From assembly GCF_000828085.3 (NCBI RefSeq), contig NZ_JXCA02000001.1, forward strand, positions 497,378 through 561,377: DNA of 64,000 nt, read 5' to 3'. The notes under the pieces were generated by a model. That model was given only the letters and a program-made list of their open reading frames with translations, was not told the DNA's origin and did no database searches. This DNA comes from Scytonema tolypothrichoides VB-61278 (GTDB lineage: Bacteria > Cyanobacteriota > Cyanobacteriia > Cyanobacteriales > Nostocaceae). The position numbers were made by a program, and so were the translations under genes. Of this stretch, positions 1 to 9,573 are shown piece after piece (the first letter of the stretch is position 1; each line of letters begins with the position of its first letter).

Positions 1-1
1 T

Positions 2-118
2 TTGGATGAATTAAGAGATAAGCTCTCAAAAGAACTGAATAAGTTAACTCCAGAAACTATTCATTCTGTGACTGGATGGCAGTTTATTCTAGAGGCACTA
101 TCTGTAGCAAACATTTAG
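2..118 (+). CDS. 3' end of an unidentified gene (partial)
   Basis: An open frame enters from the left edge and stops with TAG at 116-118, giving the last 38 residues of a protein that ends VTGWQFILEALSVANI. The segment is hydrophilic with no motif I recognise. It is in a different frame from the helicase fragment that follows within 5 bases. It could be a separate gene or part of whatever displaced the helicase's first half. Function cannot be assigned. Confidence 0.3.
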   Translation: MDELRDKLSKELNKLTPETIHSVTGWQFILEALSVANI

Positions 119-140
119 GTAATCGATATTACGTCAATAC

Positions 141-1901
141 TTGGGTAAATCTCGCAAGCGCCAATTAGCCAAACCACCAACTCATGAACTCAGTTATGCG
201 CGTTATGGACTATGGAATTATGTTTTAAAACCGAAACAAAAGCAAGAACCTTATAACACTTTGCAACGCGCAGGCGCTAACTTGCGAGGACTCATGCGAG
301 TGCTGTTGTTTAAGCGCTTTGAATCGAGTGTTTACGCTTTTCAAGAATCTATCAAAAAACTCTTGGTAGTGCATGAAAGGTTTTTAAAAGCACTGTCTCA
401 AGGATTTGTCGCAGCCGGAGAAGAAGCCCAAACTCTGCTATCGGAAGATTATAACCAAGCAGAAGAACAAGATTTGATGGATGGATTGCAAAAAGTCTCT
501 GATAAATATCATATAGCGGATTTTGATGCAGAAAAGTTACAACAGCATATCGAGCATGATATTAAACTGCTAAAAAAGATTTTTGCATTAGTTGAACCTA
601 TCACCCCTGATAAAGATACCAAATTACAAACTCTTCTTAAGTGGTTATCTAAACCTACTCTGAAAAATAAAAAACGGTTAATCTTCACTCAGTATGCAGA
701 TACTGCAAAGTATCTATATGAGAACTTAAACCCAGGCGGACAACGAGATGATTTTGATGTTATTTATAGTGGTAGCAACAAAAATAAAGCGCGTTTAGTG
801 GGAAGATTCGCGCCGAACGCTAACAAGGAATATAAATTGAAACCAGGTGAATCAGAACTTAATACACTGATTGCTACTGATGTTTTGGCAGAAGGTTTAA
901 ACCTCCAAGACGGTGACCTCATAATGAATTACGATTTGCACTGGAATCCAGTAAAACTGATTCAGCGTTTTGGTCGTATAGACAGAATTGGTAGCGAGAA
1001 AGATGTCATTTATGGATACAACTTTTTACCAGAATTGGGTATTGAACGCAATTTAGGTTTGAAGCAAAAGCTGAAAAATAGAATTCAGGAAATTCATGAT
1101 ACTATCGGTGAAGATGCTGCGATTCTTGACCGAACTGAGCAACTCAACGAAGAAGCTATGTATGCCATTTATGAACAACAAGGCAAACAGTTGAGTCTTT
1201 TTGATATTGAAGAAGAAGAGGATTTCTTGGATTTAAATGAGGCTGAAGAAATTCTGAGAAAATTACAAAAAGATGACCCCGGAGAATTTGAACGCATTGC
1301 TCATTTACCGCATGGTATTCGTACAGCTAAATTCTCTATGCAACAAAAGGGAACATATGTTTTCTGTGAAGCTTCAGACCCAAATAGACCTGATATAAAA
1401 GGCTATCAGCAGTTATTTTTATTAGACGACAAAGGGGAAATCATCTCCAGGGACATTCCCCGCATCTTGGGTGCAATTAAAGCTGATTCCACCACTCCCA
1501 CCTCAAGACTTCCCCAAGAACATAACTCTACAGTCATGCGCCTCAAACGTCAATTTGCAGAAGAAGTGAAGCATCGTCAAGCCCAAAGGGAGTTTAACCA
1601 GCGTTTGACTCAAGGTCAAAGGTATATTCTGCGGGAATTGAGGATTTTTTTTCAAGCGATCGTAGATGAAGAACTCAAAAGTCAGGTCAATATTTTAGAA
1701 AAAACGTTTCGCGCTTGTGTGAATCAAGCAGTCAACCGAGAATTAAATAAATTGCGGCGTGATGGTTTCACAGGTCAAGAATTGTTCACTCAACTGGTGC
1801 AAATTTACCGTCAACATAATATGCACGAATGGCAAGATAACAGTTTACCTACATTATCTCACCCAATACCCATTATTGTTTGTAGTGAAGCTTTGGTATG
1901 A
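141..1901 (+). pseudogene. SNF2-type helicase, C-terminal half only
   Basis: The frame is open from 123 and the only plausible start is TTG at 141. The 586 residues carry the second RecA-like helicase domain: LIFTQYADTAKYLYENL near residue 180, then IATDVLAEGLNLQDGDLIMNYD and QRFGRIDRIG (motifs V and VI of SNF2/RapA-like helicases), followed by a long charged C-terminal region. The first RecA domain with the Walker A and DExH motifs, which ATP hydrolysis requires, is absent. Upstream codons reach a stop at 120-122 and the DNA before that is in another frame. Such proteins normally exceed 1000 residues, so this is probably a deletion remnant, although the remaining frame is undamaged. It may once have belonged to a DNA-processing or defence locus to the left, but the window cannot show this. 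Confidence 0.6.
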
Positions 1902-2004
1902 TTTCATGGAATTATCTCTCATTTCTCTAGCACTACCTTCTTTAACTTTTCAATATTTTGCTGTTTGATTGGCATAGTTCAACTCCTACTTTAAATCATA
2001 TCTC

Positions 2005-2604
2005 TTAAACTTTAGCTAGCGTCACTTTATGAGGCTGATCTTGATATTTTCCTGCACGATCTGCATAAGTGGTTCCACATGGTTCGCCTTCCATAAACAA
2101 AGCTTGAACGACACCTTCATTCGCGAATACTCGACAATCAGCACTAGAGGAATTCGACACCTCCAATGTCAGCCAGCCTGTCCAACCACTTTCTCCCGGA
2201 GTCAAGTTCCAGATTAACCCACAACGAGCATATGTAGATTTGCCAATAAATAAACAGGTAATATTAGCTGGGATGACAAGCCGTTCTAGTGCAACCCCTA
2301 AACCATAAGAGTGTGCAGGAATAATAAAATAATCACCATCTTCATCAGAGTGTAATGGTACAGATTCAAGATTATCAGGATTGAATTTTTTAGGATTAAC
2401 GACTGTGCCAGGAATATGACGGAATACCTTAAATTCTACAGGTGACAGCCTTATATCATATCCATAAGAAGAAAGTCCATAACTCAGGACTGGACGAAGT
2501 AAACCTGTGCTATCTATCGAAACCGCACGAACCAAACTAGGTTCAAAAGGTTCAATCATACCCAATTGAGCTTGCTCAATTATCCACCGGTCATTTTTTA
2601 ACAT
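2005..2604 (-). CDS. dcd: dCTP deaminase
   Basis: Deaminates dCTP to dUTP, the precursor route to dTMP, in the cytoplasm. The 199-residue protein has the family's fold and landmarks: GKSTYARCGLI (residues 121-131, with the Ser and Arg that position substrate), GWTGWLTLEVSN (140-151, with E148 matching the catalytic glutamate), and a C-terminal YADRAGKYQDQ that closes over the nucleotide. Length is normal for cyanobacterial Dcd. It is transcribed away from the CobO-like gene's end, with 420 bases between them, and stands alone. The loop before the catalytic strand reads TPGESGW, the form seen in many bacterial Dcd proteins. Nothing suggests inactivity. Confidence 0.93.
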   Translation of the reverse strand: MLKNDRWIIEQAQLGMIEPFEPSLVRAVSIDSTGLLRPVLSYGLSSYGYDIRLSPVEFKVFRHIPGTVVNPKKFNPDNLESVPLHSDEDGDYFIIPAHSYGLGVALERLVIPANITCLFIGKSTYARCGLIWNLTPGESGWTGWLTLEVSNSSSADCRVFANEGVVQALFMEGEPCGTTYADRAGKYQDQPHKVTLAKV

Positions 2605-3024
2605 TTACTGCTCCATATTAGGGTGTTTTAGACTTCATCATTTCTCTCCAATCCGTTCATCAGATTATTCACGGATTGAAGCTTTTCGTTTTGTTGTTTG
2701 GCTCTCAATTTATAACCTTCAAGGTAATTTTTTTTTGTTTTTATTTACATATATTTCATACAGAGAGGTAAAGCCTCTCTTTAAAGCTTGAGCAATCGTT
2801 AAGTTTTTGATTATACCGCATCTTGTAGAAGTGCTTTTACTCATGCAAATCACTGTAATATTATCATGTCGTTTCTAATTACTACTTTTTTGTTTATTTA
2901 AACTGAATAACTAGAATAGCGCGAACTCACGCTTGTTAAAGAAGAGTCACCGAATCCAAGTGCTAAGTCAGATGAACAACGAAACTCATCACTTAGGACT
3001 TAGCACTCGGTATGATACACTCAA
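2605..3024. other. Intergenic region, 420 bp
   Basis: AT-rich spacer between two minus-strand genes. Apart from the inverted repeat at 2960-3006 I see no gene, RNA or clear promoter. The sequence contains T and A runs near 2728-2760. Confidence 0.5.
2960..3006 (-). terminator. Hairpin downstream of the CobO-like gene
   Basis: GTGCTAAGTC (2960-2969) pairs perfectly with GACTTAGCAC (2997-3006) around a 27-base loop, just past the stop of the minus-strand gene at 3025. Its position suits a terminator, but there is no clear U tract, so it may only be a repeat. Confidence 0.35.
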
Positions 3025-3561
3025 TTACGGTTGATGACTTCGACGGATTTCGGTGATTTGGTCTGCTATTTCTAAAATAGATTTGGGCATTTGTGATCCT
3101 GTGAAGATGATATCCACATGAGGAGGGCGTTTTTCCAGAAATGCTAGAACTTCTGTTTCAGCAATTAAGCCAAAGTGAATGGCTAAGCTGAGTTCATCTA
3201 ATACAACCAGAGAATACTTAGCTTCAGAGACTACCTTTTGTGTATGTTGCCACAACTTTTGTAGAGATTGTGTTTCGCTTTCGTCCAAGTGTGGTGTATC
3301 AATACAACGAGGCAAATCACAGCGAATCCAATCTAACTTTTGCCCCAGTCGAATGGGGTTTTCTTGTCCTTGACGTATCCCACCCTTGAGAAACTGTACT
3401 ACTAACACTGCTGTGCCTTGACCTGCGATTCTCAGTGCTTGAGACACGACGCTCGTAAAAAAGCTACGATGAGAGCTAGTGAAAACTTGTATTATACTTT
3501 CAACGGAGTATGGAAAATCGAGGGTTGAATTTAAGCTCGGGGTTTCTAATTGAGCAACCAT
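3025..3561 (-). CDS. CobO/BtuR-like P-loop NTPase relative without Walker A
   Basis: The 178-residue protein follows the fold of corrinoid adenosyltransferase CobO/BtuR: AVLVVQFLKGG at 51-61, a Walker B-like SLVVLDEL at 117-124 (D122), and a C-terminal strand with VDIIFTGSQMP. The N-terminal phosphate loop, normally GxGKGKT, is replaced by TSSHRSFFTSVV (residues 28-39), with no lysine or glycines. ATP binding by the usual mode is therefore unlikely, and the cobalamin-adenosylating reaction should not be assumed. It may be a structural or regulatory paralogue, as P-loop-less relatives do occur in cyanobacteria. It lies alone, divergent from the kinase gene at 3826. Confidence 0.75.
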   Translation of the reverse strand: MVAQLETPSLNSTLDFPYSVESIIQVFTSSHRSFFTSVVSQALRIAGQGTAVLVVQFLKGGIRQGQENPIRLGQKLDWIRCDLPRCIDTPHLDESETQSLQKLWQHTQKVVSEAKYSLVVLDELSLAIHFGLIAETEVLAFLEKRPPHVDIIFTGSQMPKSILEIADQITEIRRSHQP

Positions 3562-3825
3562 AATAATATTTAAAATAATACAACCAAATAAAGTGCTTTT
3601 GCTGAGATTTTTTCTGGCGGACCTAGACTGTATAACCTAGCTGCTTTTGACGTTACGTAATGTATTTGCGTGCGTTGCATTCTTAGTCAAACACTACATT
3701 TATCCTGAAGTCAAGAGTTATCGAAACCGAGATGATTGCCTTTTTTCGGAAAGTAGTTGTAAAAATGAAAACATATAACTGAGCAGCATAGTGAGTTCTG
3801 ATCAAAAAATGAGGAGTAAATTGTT

Positions 3826-4515
3826 GTGAAATTGGTGATTATAGGAGGTTCAGGAGCAGGGAAAAGCACTCAAGCACAAGGGCTTTGCACATACTTTAAT
3901 ATTCCTCTTATTTCCAGTGATGAAATATTACGAGATGCGATCTGCGCACAGCGCAGCAGCGAAGCTATCGCCATTTTATACCCAGAGGGTTTTTCTCCAG
4001 AAAATTCTCTCCCTGAAATAAGCGCAGGGCAAGATACGGCAAACCTGTTGGGTCACCAGCGCCGCTTTGCAATTCCATCTTTTCCGTATCTCGGTCATCT
4101 TCCACAGTCATACATGGAGACAGGGGAACTCGTCACGAACGAAATGATCATTGAATCGATTCAGATTCAGCTAAAAAAGCCTGATTTTAAGGATGGTTGG
4201 GTATTGGAGGGTTATCCCCGTACAGCAGACCAAGCTGAAAAACTTGACTTTTTGTTAAACAATCTAGGGCACAATTTGGACTGGGCAATTTATTTACAAG
4301 TCCCACAAGCGGTTATGGTGAATCGTTCAATGGGGCGTTTTCTTCCAGATGATCTACCGGAAATTGTGCAGCGTCGTGTCGAAACTTTTTATGATCGTAC
4401 TGTTCCTATTTTAGAGTACTACGACCGTCACCGCCGCTTATTAACTATCAACGGAGACCAGTCACCAGAAGCGGTGCAGCAAAATATAATTACTTTGCTG
4501 ATAACTTCTCAATAG
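3826..4515 (+). CDS. Adenylate-kinase-like nucleoside monophosphate kinase
   Basis: Transfers phosphate from ATP to a nucleoside monophosphate. The 229 residues begin with MKLVIIGGSGAGKST (P-loop 7-15). They also contain the NMP-binding signature LEGYPRTADQAEKL near 125-138 and a C-terminal YDRTVPILEYYDRHRRLLTI resembling the end of adenylate kinases. The LID region is short and the stretch after residue 40 is longer than in E. coli Adk, so this is a divergent paralogue. The true substrate is not certain. The start is GTG, supported by GAGGAG at 3811-3816, nine bases upstream. It is followed after 116 bases by RNase PH on the same strand. Confidence 0.82.
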   Translation: MKLVIIGGSGAGKSTQAQGLCTYFNIPLISSDEILRDAICAQRSSEAIAILYPEGFSPENSLPEISAGQDTANLLGHQRRFAIPSFPYLGHLPQSYMETGELVTNEMIIESIQIQLKKPDFKDGWVLEGYPRTADQAEKLDFLLNNLGHNLDWAIYLQVPQAVMVNRSMGRFLPDDLPEIVQRRVETFYDRTVPILEYYDRHRRLLTINGDQSPEAVQQNIITLLITSQ

Positions 4516-4658
4516 GTTTTGAGACAAAAGTTTTGAGCTTATCTTTTTTAGAGTACCAAATTCTTGGCTAAAAAATGAGTGAAGCTTTATAATATTTAAG
4601 CCCTAATACTCAAACCATAACCGACTGTATTGTGGATACAAATTTTGAGGCAAACCCA

Positions 4659-5399
4659 ATGGCTTGGCAGCGTCCAGACGGTCGGCAATCCTACCAACTA
4701 CGTCCTATTAGCTTTCAGCAAAATTTTACGCGCTTTGCGCCTGCTGCTGTTCTCACAAAATGTGGCGACACTCAAGTACTTTGTAGCGTCAGCGTGACAC
4801 AGGGAGTGCCTAAGTTTCTAGAAGGAACTGGTAAAGGTTGGCTAACTGCTGAATATCGAATGTTACCAACAGCTACGCCACAACGGCAAGAACGAGAATT
4901 TCTGAAGTTGTCTGGACGAACTCAAGAAATCCAACGTTTGATTGGACGTAGTTTGAGAGCAGCATTAGATTTAGAGGCGATAGGAGAACGCACGCTGACT
5001 GTCGATGCGGATGTGTTGCAAGCAGATGCAGGAACGAGGACGACTGCGATTACAGGCGGGTTTGTGGCGTTAGCTCATGCAATTTCTACATTGTTGCAGC
5101 AGGGAGTGTTAGAGCGATCGCCCATCATTGGACAGGTAGCAGCGATTTCTGTAGGATTGTTGCAAGGTGAGCCTTTTTTGGATCTCAACTACATTGAAGA
5201 TGTCAGGGCTGAGGTAGATTTTAATGTGGTGATGAATCAGCAACTTGGGATAATAGAAGTTCAGGGAACTGCTGAGTCCGGTAGTTTTAGCCGTACCCAA
5301 CTCAATTCTCTACTGGATTTTGCCCAAAAAGGCATTCAAGAATTGTTAATTGTTCAACGTGAAGCGATCGCAAACTGGAATGAGTTGTACCAAGGCTAA
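4659..5399 (+). CDS. rph: Ribonuclease PH
   Basis: Phosphorolytic 3'-5' exoribonuclease that trims tRNA 3' ends. The protein starts [16 protein letters not shown], the standard opening of cyanobacterial RNase PH, and continues with [22 protein letters not shown], the phosphate-site stretch [17 protein letters not shown] and [19 protein letters not shown] chose the ATG at 4659 (246 residues) over the upstream in-frame GTG at 4632, because homologues begin close to the RPDGR motif and GAGG sits ten bases upstream. The gene contains two HIP1 sites. Nothing appears damaged. Confidence 0.95.
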   Translation: MAWQRPDGRQSYQLRPISFQQNFTRFAPAAVLTKCGDTQVLCSVSVTQGVPKFLEGTGKGWLTAEYRMLPTATPQRQEREFLKLSGRTQEIQRLIGRSLRAALDLEAIGERTLTVDADVLQADAGTRTTAITGGFVALAHAISTLLQQGVLERSPIIGQVAAISVGLLQGEPFLDLNYIEDVRAEVDFNVVMNQQLGIIEVQGTAESGSFSRTQLNSLLDFAQKGIQELLIVQREAIANWNELYQG

Positions 5400-6137
5400 A
5401 ACAGCTCTGTACTCTCAAGAGTCGCAAATTCAAACAAGATTCCGCTTCTTATATCCAAAACTAGTCGAGTTAAGCGCCTCACCCCCTTATACCGTTTCAC
5501 TTTAAGATTGATACAAATAGGCAGCGCTTGGGTGCAGAGGAGCAGGGGAGCTTCAGGTGCAGGGGAGCAGAGGAGAAAGAATTAGAGACCAATCATTTGT
5601 ATCAAGTATTTCGTGAAATGGTATTAGCCGAAAACAACCGAGTGATATTTCCGGAAAATTTCCTGAATTGCAGGTAAAGTGCTCAGCTTTCCCTTCTAGA
5701 AAAAACTAAGAAAACGTGAACCTCGCACTGGGCAGAAGATTCTGTCCGGCAGACTTCACGCGCGACACGCAGTGCGCTTCCTCGTTCTACCCAGAGCGTG
5801 TTTGATCGTGAAGTGGCTCAAATTCAGCCACTTTCTCGAAAAAACTTTCAATTAATATTAAAAAAACCTGCTTAATTTGTTGTTGGGTTGCGTATTTTGT
5901 ATGGATGAGTGGATCCTCTCATTTATGGTGGGCTGTACTAAGAGCATCATCGCCATCCGAAGCCCTCTTGCTTTTCAAAAGAGCGCGTTCTACTGCCTAA
6001 CCGCAAATCAATAAGTACAAAGTTTTGTTAAGAAATCAGAGTGGATTTGCATAAAACTCGTCAACTGAACTGAAGGTTAAAGGAGACAACCAGGGAGCAT
6101 CTGACGAGTATTTCACGCTCTATTCATAGACAACGAG
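5400..6137. other. Intergenic region, 738 bp, with G-rich repeat and hairpin
   Basis: No convincing gene. A purine-rich stretch near 5533-5582 repeats GCAGAGGAGCAGGGGAG-like units, a common filler in these genomes. A perfect 8-bp hairpin, AAGTGGCT (5811-5818) with AGCCACTT (5826-5833), follows a GC-rich segment. The rest is AT-rich and unremarkable. Confidence 0.5.
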
Positions 6138-7037
6138 ATGCAAAAACAAGCCAAACTCAATCAACTCTCCGAGCGACAAAAACAAACTCTGCTTGTGGCG
6201 CTGTGGGTGTCCGAGAAATCATCAATAGATAAGGAAGAGACTGTTTTTGTTCGGAGCATGAAACAGTTATTGCTACGTGCATTTGTGATTCACAAGCGTT
6301 ACGAGCAGCTATCACCGGATACTTTATACAAATATCATTGTGACTTCCAACGTCGGTTAAAGCAGTGTTTGGAATTGCACCCAACCAACAAGAGGGAGTG
6401 GGGATTGAGGAGATATTGTCCCAAAATTCCTTACTACTTATTTTTGTTCTTGGAAGAGACAAAAAGCTCTACTCCTGTTGATCACAAGCAAACTTTAGAG
6501 ATGAAGAACAATGCTCAAATAACTGATACTATCGCATTACAGAACATACAGACAGTCTTTTTATATTACTATTACATAGCTTGGATAAATTTGGTAAGAC
6601 GCGTCATAGAGATCTCTGCAAAAAACTCCAATATTGTCAGCTTCAAGAAAGCATTAGGTTGTATCAGCTTAATTCCAATCAAAATTGGCAATGAACACCT
6701 GATATTACGAGGTTTTTGCATTAACTATCACGATTTATATCACCTTGAGGTGAGTCAGCTAGAGAGAATTAAGATAGGAAAAAGCTGGGTGAGTGGAATT
6801 CATGGGATTAACTCACCAGTGTTTCACAATTCTCCAATTGTAGAAGAGTATGACGGTTATTTAGATGAAGCTCGGATTGCAATTCATGAGGGGTTAACTC
6901 GACCTTCTGCTTTCAGCTTGCTTAAAGGACTGTGTTGGATAATTTTGTTAATCTTAAAGGGCATCGATCCTTTGGCAGTTCTTATTCGTCATATTAAGAG
7001 TATGGAGAAAAAACAGCAAGAATTATGGTATCAATAA
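6138..7037 (+). CDS. Uncharacterised protein, 299 residues
   Basis: I do not recognise a family. The protein is basic. Its first 110 residues look helical (LSERQKQTLLVALWVSEKSS, then an HKRYEQLSPDTLYKYHCDFQ segment). The middle is charged. A hydrophobic stretch near 261-279 (FSLLKGLCWIILLILKGI) could be one membrane-associated helix. Codon use is somewhat AT-rich compared with flanking housekeeping genes. Start is ATG with no strong ribosome site. It stands alone between two repeat-rich gaps, which suggests an accessory gene of restricted distribution. A remnant of a mobile element is possible but no transposase motif is visible. Confidence 0.5.
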   Translation: MQKQAKLNQLSERQKQTLLVALWVSEKSSIDKEETVFVRSMKQLLLRAFVIHKRYEQLSPDTLYKYHCDFQRRLKQCLELHPTNKREWGLRRYCPKIPYYLFLFLEETKSSTPVDHKQTLEMKNNAQITDTIALQNIQTVFLYYYYIAWINLVRRVIEISAKNSNIVSFKKALGCISLIPIKIGNEHLILRGFCINYHDLYHLEVSQLERIKIGKSWVSGIHGINSPVFHNSPIVEEYDGYLDEARIAIHEGLTRPSAFSLLKGLCWIILLILKGIDPLAVLIRHIKSMEKKQQELWYQ

Positions 7038-7511
7038 ACATCGGATGCCAATTCAACATCTCGTGGCTGCTGCTCTCTAGCCCACTCAGAAATAAGGTCA
7101 ATGCTATGTTACAGGGTTTCTCGCCGAGCAAAGTGCAATGTGCTCTCGCTCCCTAGCCGAAGCATTCCTGAGCGCCACATTTGTTTCCAGACTCATTTTT
7201 TCTCAAGAAGAAAAAGGCCCTACTCCCCGCAAGGGGGTAGCTTTGCAAGTGTTGCGCTGACTGATATGATTGTAGTACAGGGATCTAAATCGCTTTCGCC
7301 GCTACATCCGCCCTTGAAAAAGAGGCGGTTTAGTTCCTGTCGTTGTTTAGAAAAATTTTTGTTACGATTTGGCAAAAATTTTGTACAACGGCTCACCTAG
7401 GGTATAGCTCTATTCAGAGATAATGATGTTAAAAGTTTCAAAAAGTAAAAACGGAAGTTGTCATTATTTCGCTATTGTATTGCTGGAAGTCGCTAGTGTG
7501 ATAATGACGCG
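7038..7511. other. Intergenic region, 474 bp
   Basis: Contains a 99-codon open frame (7101-7400) whose translation is rich in Ser, Arg and Cys with no family resemblance and no ribosome site; I do not call it. A weak inverted repeat (CCGCC with GGCGG near 7309-7328) is present. No RNA gene is recognised. Confidence 0.4.
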
Positions 7512-8243
7512 ATGAGCAAAAAAGTTGAAGTTCTTTGTGATCAAAAAGCGCTAATTGCGCGAGCGCTTGAATTGATCTTGTCTAAAATAGAAATAGCTAT
7601 CAAACAGCGTGGGCAGTTTACCATTGCGCTGTCTGGTGGCAGTACACCTAAACCGTTGTACGAAGCAATCTCTACCCAAAAACTGCCTTGGGACAAAATT
7701 CACGTGTTTTGGGGAGATGAGCGTTACGTTGCACCTGACCATCCAGATAGCAATCAGCTGATGACGCGTCGTGCGTGGTTAGATCGCGTTGAAATGCCGC
7801 CAGGTAACATCCACCCCATACCTACAGATGAAGCTGACCCCGCAGTAGCAGCGGCTAAGTACGAAAGACATCTGCAAGAATTTTTTCACGCTTCACCGGG
7901 AGAATTTCCTGCTTTAGATGTCAATTTATTAGGAATGGGAGATGATGCTCACACCGCATCTTTGTTTCCTCATACGGAAGCTTTAAAGGTTACAGATAAG
8001 CTGATCACCGTAGGGAACAAAGATGGAAACCCTCGCATCACCTTCACATACCCATTCATTAACTCTGCCCACTGCGTTATCTTTGTTGTAGCTGGTGCGA
8101 ACAAAAGACCAGCTCTTGCTCAAGTCTTTGCACCAGTGGCGGATGAATTGACTTACCCATCCCGCTTAATTCAACCTCAAGGAGAACTTTGGTGGTTGCT
8201 AGATGCAGCAGCTGGAAGTGACCTACAAAAGGACGCAGGATAA
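7512..8243 (+). CDS. pgl: 6-phosphogluconolactonase
   Basis: Hydrolyses 6-phosphogluconolactone, the second step of the oxidative pentose phosphate pathway, which supplies NADPH in the dark and in heterocysts. The 243 residues show the sugar-phosphate-isomerase-like fold: FTIALSGGSTPKPLYEA near 36-52, then FWGDERYVAPDHPDSN and LLGMGDDAHTASLFP with the His used in catalysis, and a C-terminal FVVAGANKRPAL. ATG start at 7512. The family is usually 240-270 residues, so this is full length. It stands apart from zwf, with which it is sometimes paired elsewhere. Confidence 0.94.
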   Translation: MSKKVEVLCDQKALIARALELILSKIEIAIKQRGQFTIALSGGSTPKPLYEAISTQKLPWDKIHVFWGDERYVAPDHPDSNQLMTRRAWLDRVEMPPGNIHPIPTDEADPAVAAAKYERHLQEFFHASPGEFPALDVNLLGMGDDAHTASLFPHTEALKVTDKLITVGNKDGNPRITFTYPFINSAHCVIFVVAGANKRPALAQVFAPVADELTYPSRLIQPQGELWWLLDAAAGSDLQKDAG

Positions 8244-8255
8244 AACAACAGGGAT

Positions 8256-8304
8256 GAAGTATGAGGCATTGAGTTCTATCACACTTCATAAAACTTCATA
8301 CTTC
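8256..8304 (+). terminator. Inverted repeat after pgl
   Basis: GAAGTATGA (8256-8264) pairs with TCATACTTC (8296-8304), 12 bases past the pgl stop codon. The loop is long (31 bases) and no T run follows, so termination is only a possibility. Confidence 0.3.
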
Positions 8305-8403
8305 TGCCTTCAAACAGACTTGTTAGAATCGAAAGCTAGAGTTGCTCCTCTGCTTCAAGGCACTATTATACCATTGAACATCAACAAAGGCTAACTTAAC
8401 CTC

Positions 8404-9402
8404 ATGATCGTCTGTCCTAATTGCCATCACCCAAACCCAGACGGCGCTGTCCAGTGTGAAGCTTGCTATACCCCATTACCAGCTACTAGTAACTGTCCCA
8501 GTTGTGGGGCAACCGTGCAAGCAGATGCAGCTTTTTGCGGTCAGTGTGGTTATAACCTGCGTGCAGCTACTCCCACTGCAGTTGCCGCCGCAACTGTCGC
8601 ACCTGATATTGCACCAGATGTACCGCCTCTGGTTAACCCTGATCCACTTGTACAACCACAACCTATGTCGGTTAATGGTGCTGATTACACATCCCCTCAT
8701 TCCGCATCCATACCACCAACAGCAGTTACGTTTGGTGATCCATTCGTAGAGACAACACAAAGCAGCCCCCCGCCACCAACTATAACTACGCCACCTCCAG
8801 CACCTGCTGCCAGCGAACTATCAGCACCACCAACTCCACCACCCGCACCAACTCCACCACCACCCCCAGTACAGGAACTATCAGCACCACCAACTCCACC
8901 ACCCGCACCAACCCCACCACCACCCCCAGTACAGGAACTATCAGCACCACCAACTCCACCACCCGCACCAACCCCACCCCCCGCACCAACCCCACCCCCC
9001 GCACCAACTCCAGCAGCCCAAACTCCACCGCCAACTGTGGTCTCGTCTAGTTCTTCTAGAACTCAATTGCAACAGGAGACAGCAAGACTGATCCACGTTC
9101 AAACAGACAGGATAATTGAGTTGCCGCAAAACCTTTCTGTTGTTCATATGGGCAAGCCCAATGATCGCATTCCTCCAGATGTGGATGTTTCAGGATTTCC
9201 CAATTCGGAAATTGTTTCGCGAATTCATGCTGATATTCGTTTAGAGGGAGGCGCTCATTATATCGAAGATGTAGGAAGTTCCAATGGTACCTACATCAAT
9301 AACTTGCCCTTATTGCCAGGAAATCGGCATCGTTTACGCCCAGGCGATCGCATCAGTTTGGGTAAAGGAGATTTAGTAACATTCCTGTTTCAAGTTTCCT
9401 AA
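8404..9402 (+). CDS. Zinc-ribbon, proline-rich, FHA-domain protein
   Basis: The 332-residue protein has three parts. Residues 1-50 form two zinc ribbons with Cys at 4/7/18/21 and 31/34/45/48. Residues about 85-215 are a proline/alanine/threonine linker with 20-residue repeats. Residues about 240-332 form an FHA domain that includes NSEIVSRIHADI and EDVGSSNGTYINN, the residues that bind phosphothreonine. It is expected to be cytosolic and to dock to proteins phosphorylated by Hanks-type kinases, which are abundant in such cyanobacteria. No signal peptide or membrane span. The partner is unknown. Confidence 0.85.
   Translation: MIVCPNCHHPNPDGAVQCEACYTPLPATSNCPSCGATVQADAAFCGQCGYNLRAATPTAVAAATVAPDIAPDVPPLVNPDPLVQPQPMSVNGADYTSPHSASIPPTAVTFGDPFVETTQSSPPPPTITTPPPAPAASELSAPPTPPPAPTPPPPPVQELSAPPTPPPAPTPPPPPVQELSAPPTPPPAPTPPPAPTPPPAPTPAAQTPPPTVVSSSSSRTQLQQETARLIHVQTDRIIELPQNLSVVHMGKPNDRIPPDVDVSGFPNSEIVSRIHADIRLEGGAHYIEDVGSSNGTYINNLPLLPGNRHRLRPGDRISLGKGDLVTFLFQVS
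8815..9013 (+). repeat. 60-bp tandem repeat coding the proline-rich linker
   Basis: GAACTATCAGCACCACCAAC-starting units recur at 8815, 8875 and 8935 with near identity. They then break into an 18-bp period coding PTPPPA. Because the period is a multiple of three, copy-number change would alter linker length without a frameshift. Confidence 0.9.
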
Positions 9403-9426
9403 AATAACTTGTGTCTGGTGCTTAAG

Positions 9427-9493
9427 ACAGTGAACAGTGAACAGTTAACAGTTAACAGTGAATAACTGATAACTGATAACTGATAACTGGTTA
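9427..9493. repeat. STRR heptamer repeats
   Basis: Runs of the 7-mers AACAGTG/AACAGTT followed by ATAACTG, four or more copies of each. This matches the short tandemly repeated heptanucleotides known from heterocystous cyanobacteria. Confidence 0.85.
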
Positions 9494-9573
9494 ATTATGC
9501 TACTAGACACAAACAACGGATAGATACAACTACAATCAAAATGATAGGGGTATAACGTTGAGGAAAGTGATCG

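Noticed and set aside
1759-1968. 69-codon frame overlapping the helicase end
   Set aside because: Alternative frame of the helicase 3' end with no independent support.
7101-7400. 99-codon frame after the unknown gene
   Set aside because: Composition rich in Ser, Arg and Cys, no ribosome site, no recognisable domain.
8786-9147. Minus-strand frames across the proline-rich repeat
   Set aside because: Low-complexity Val/Leu/Gly or Trp/Gly translations produced by the repeat in the opposite direction.
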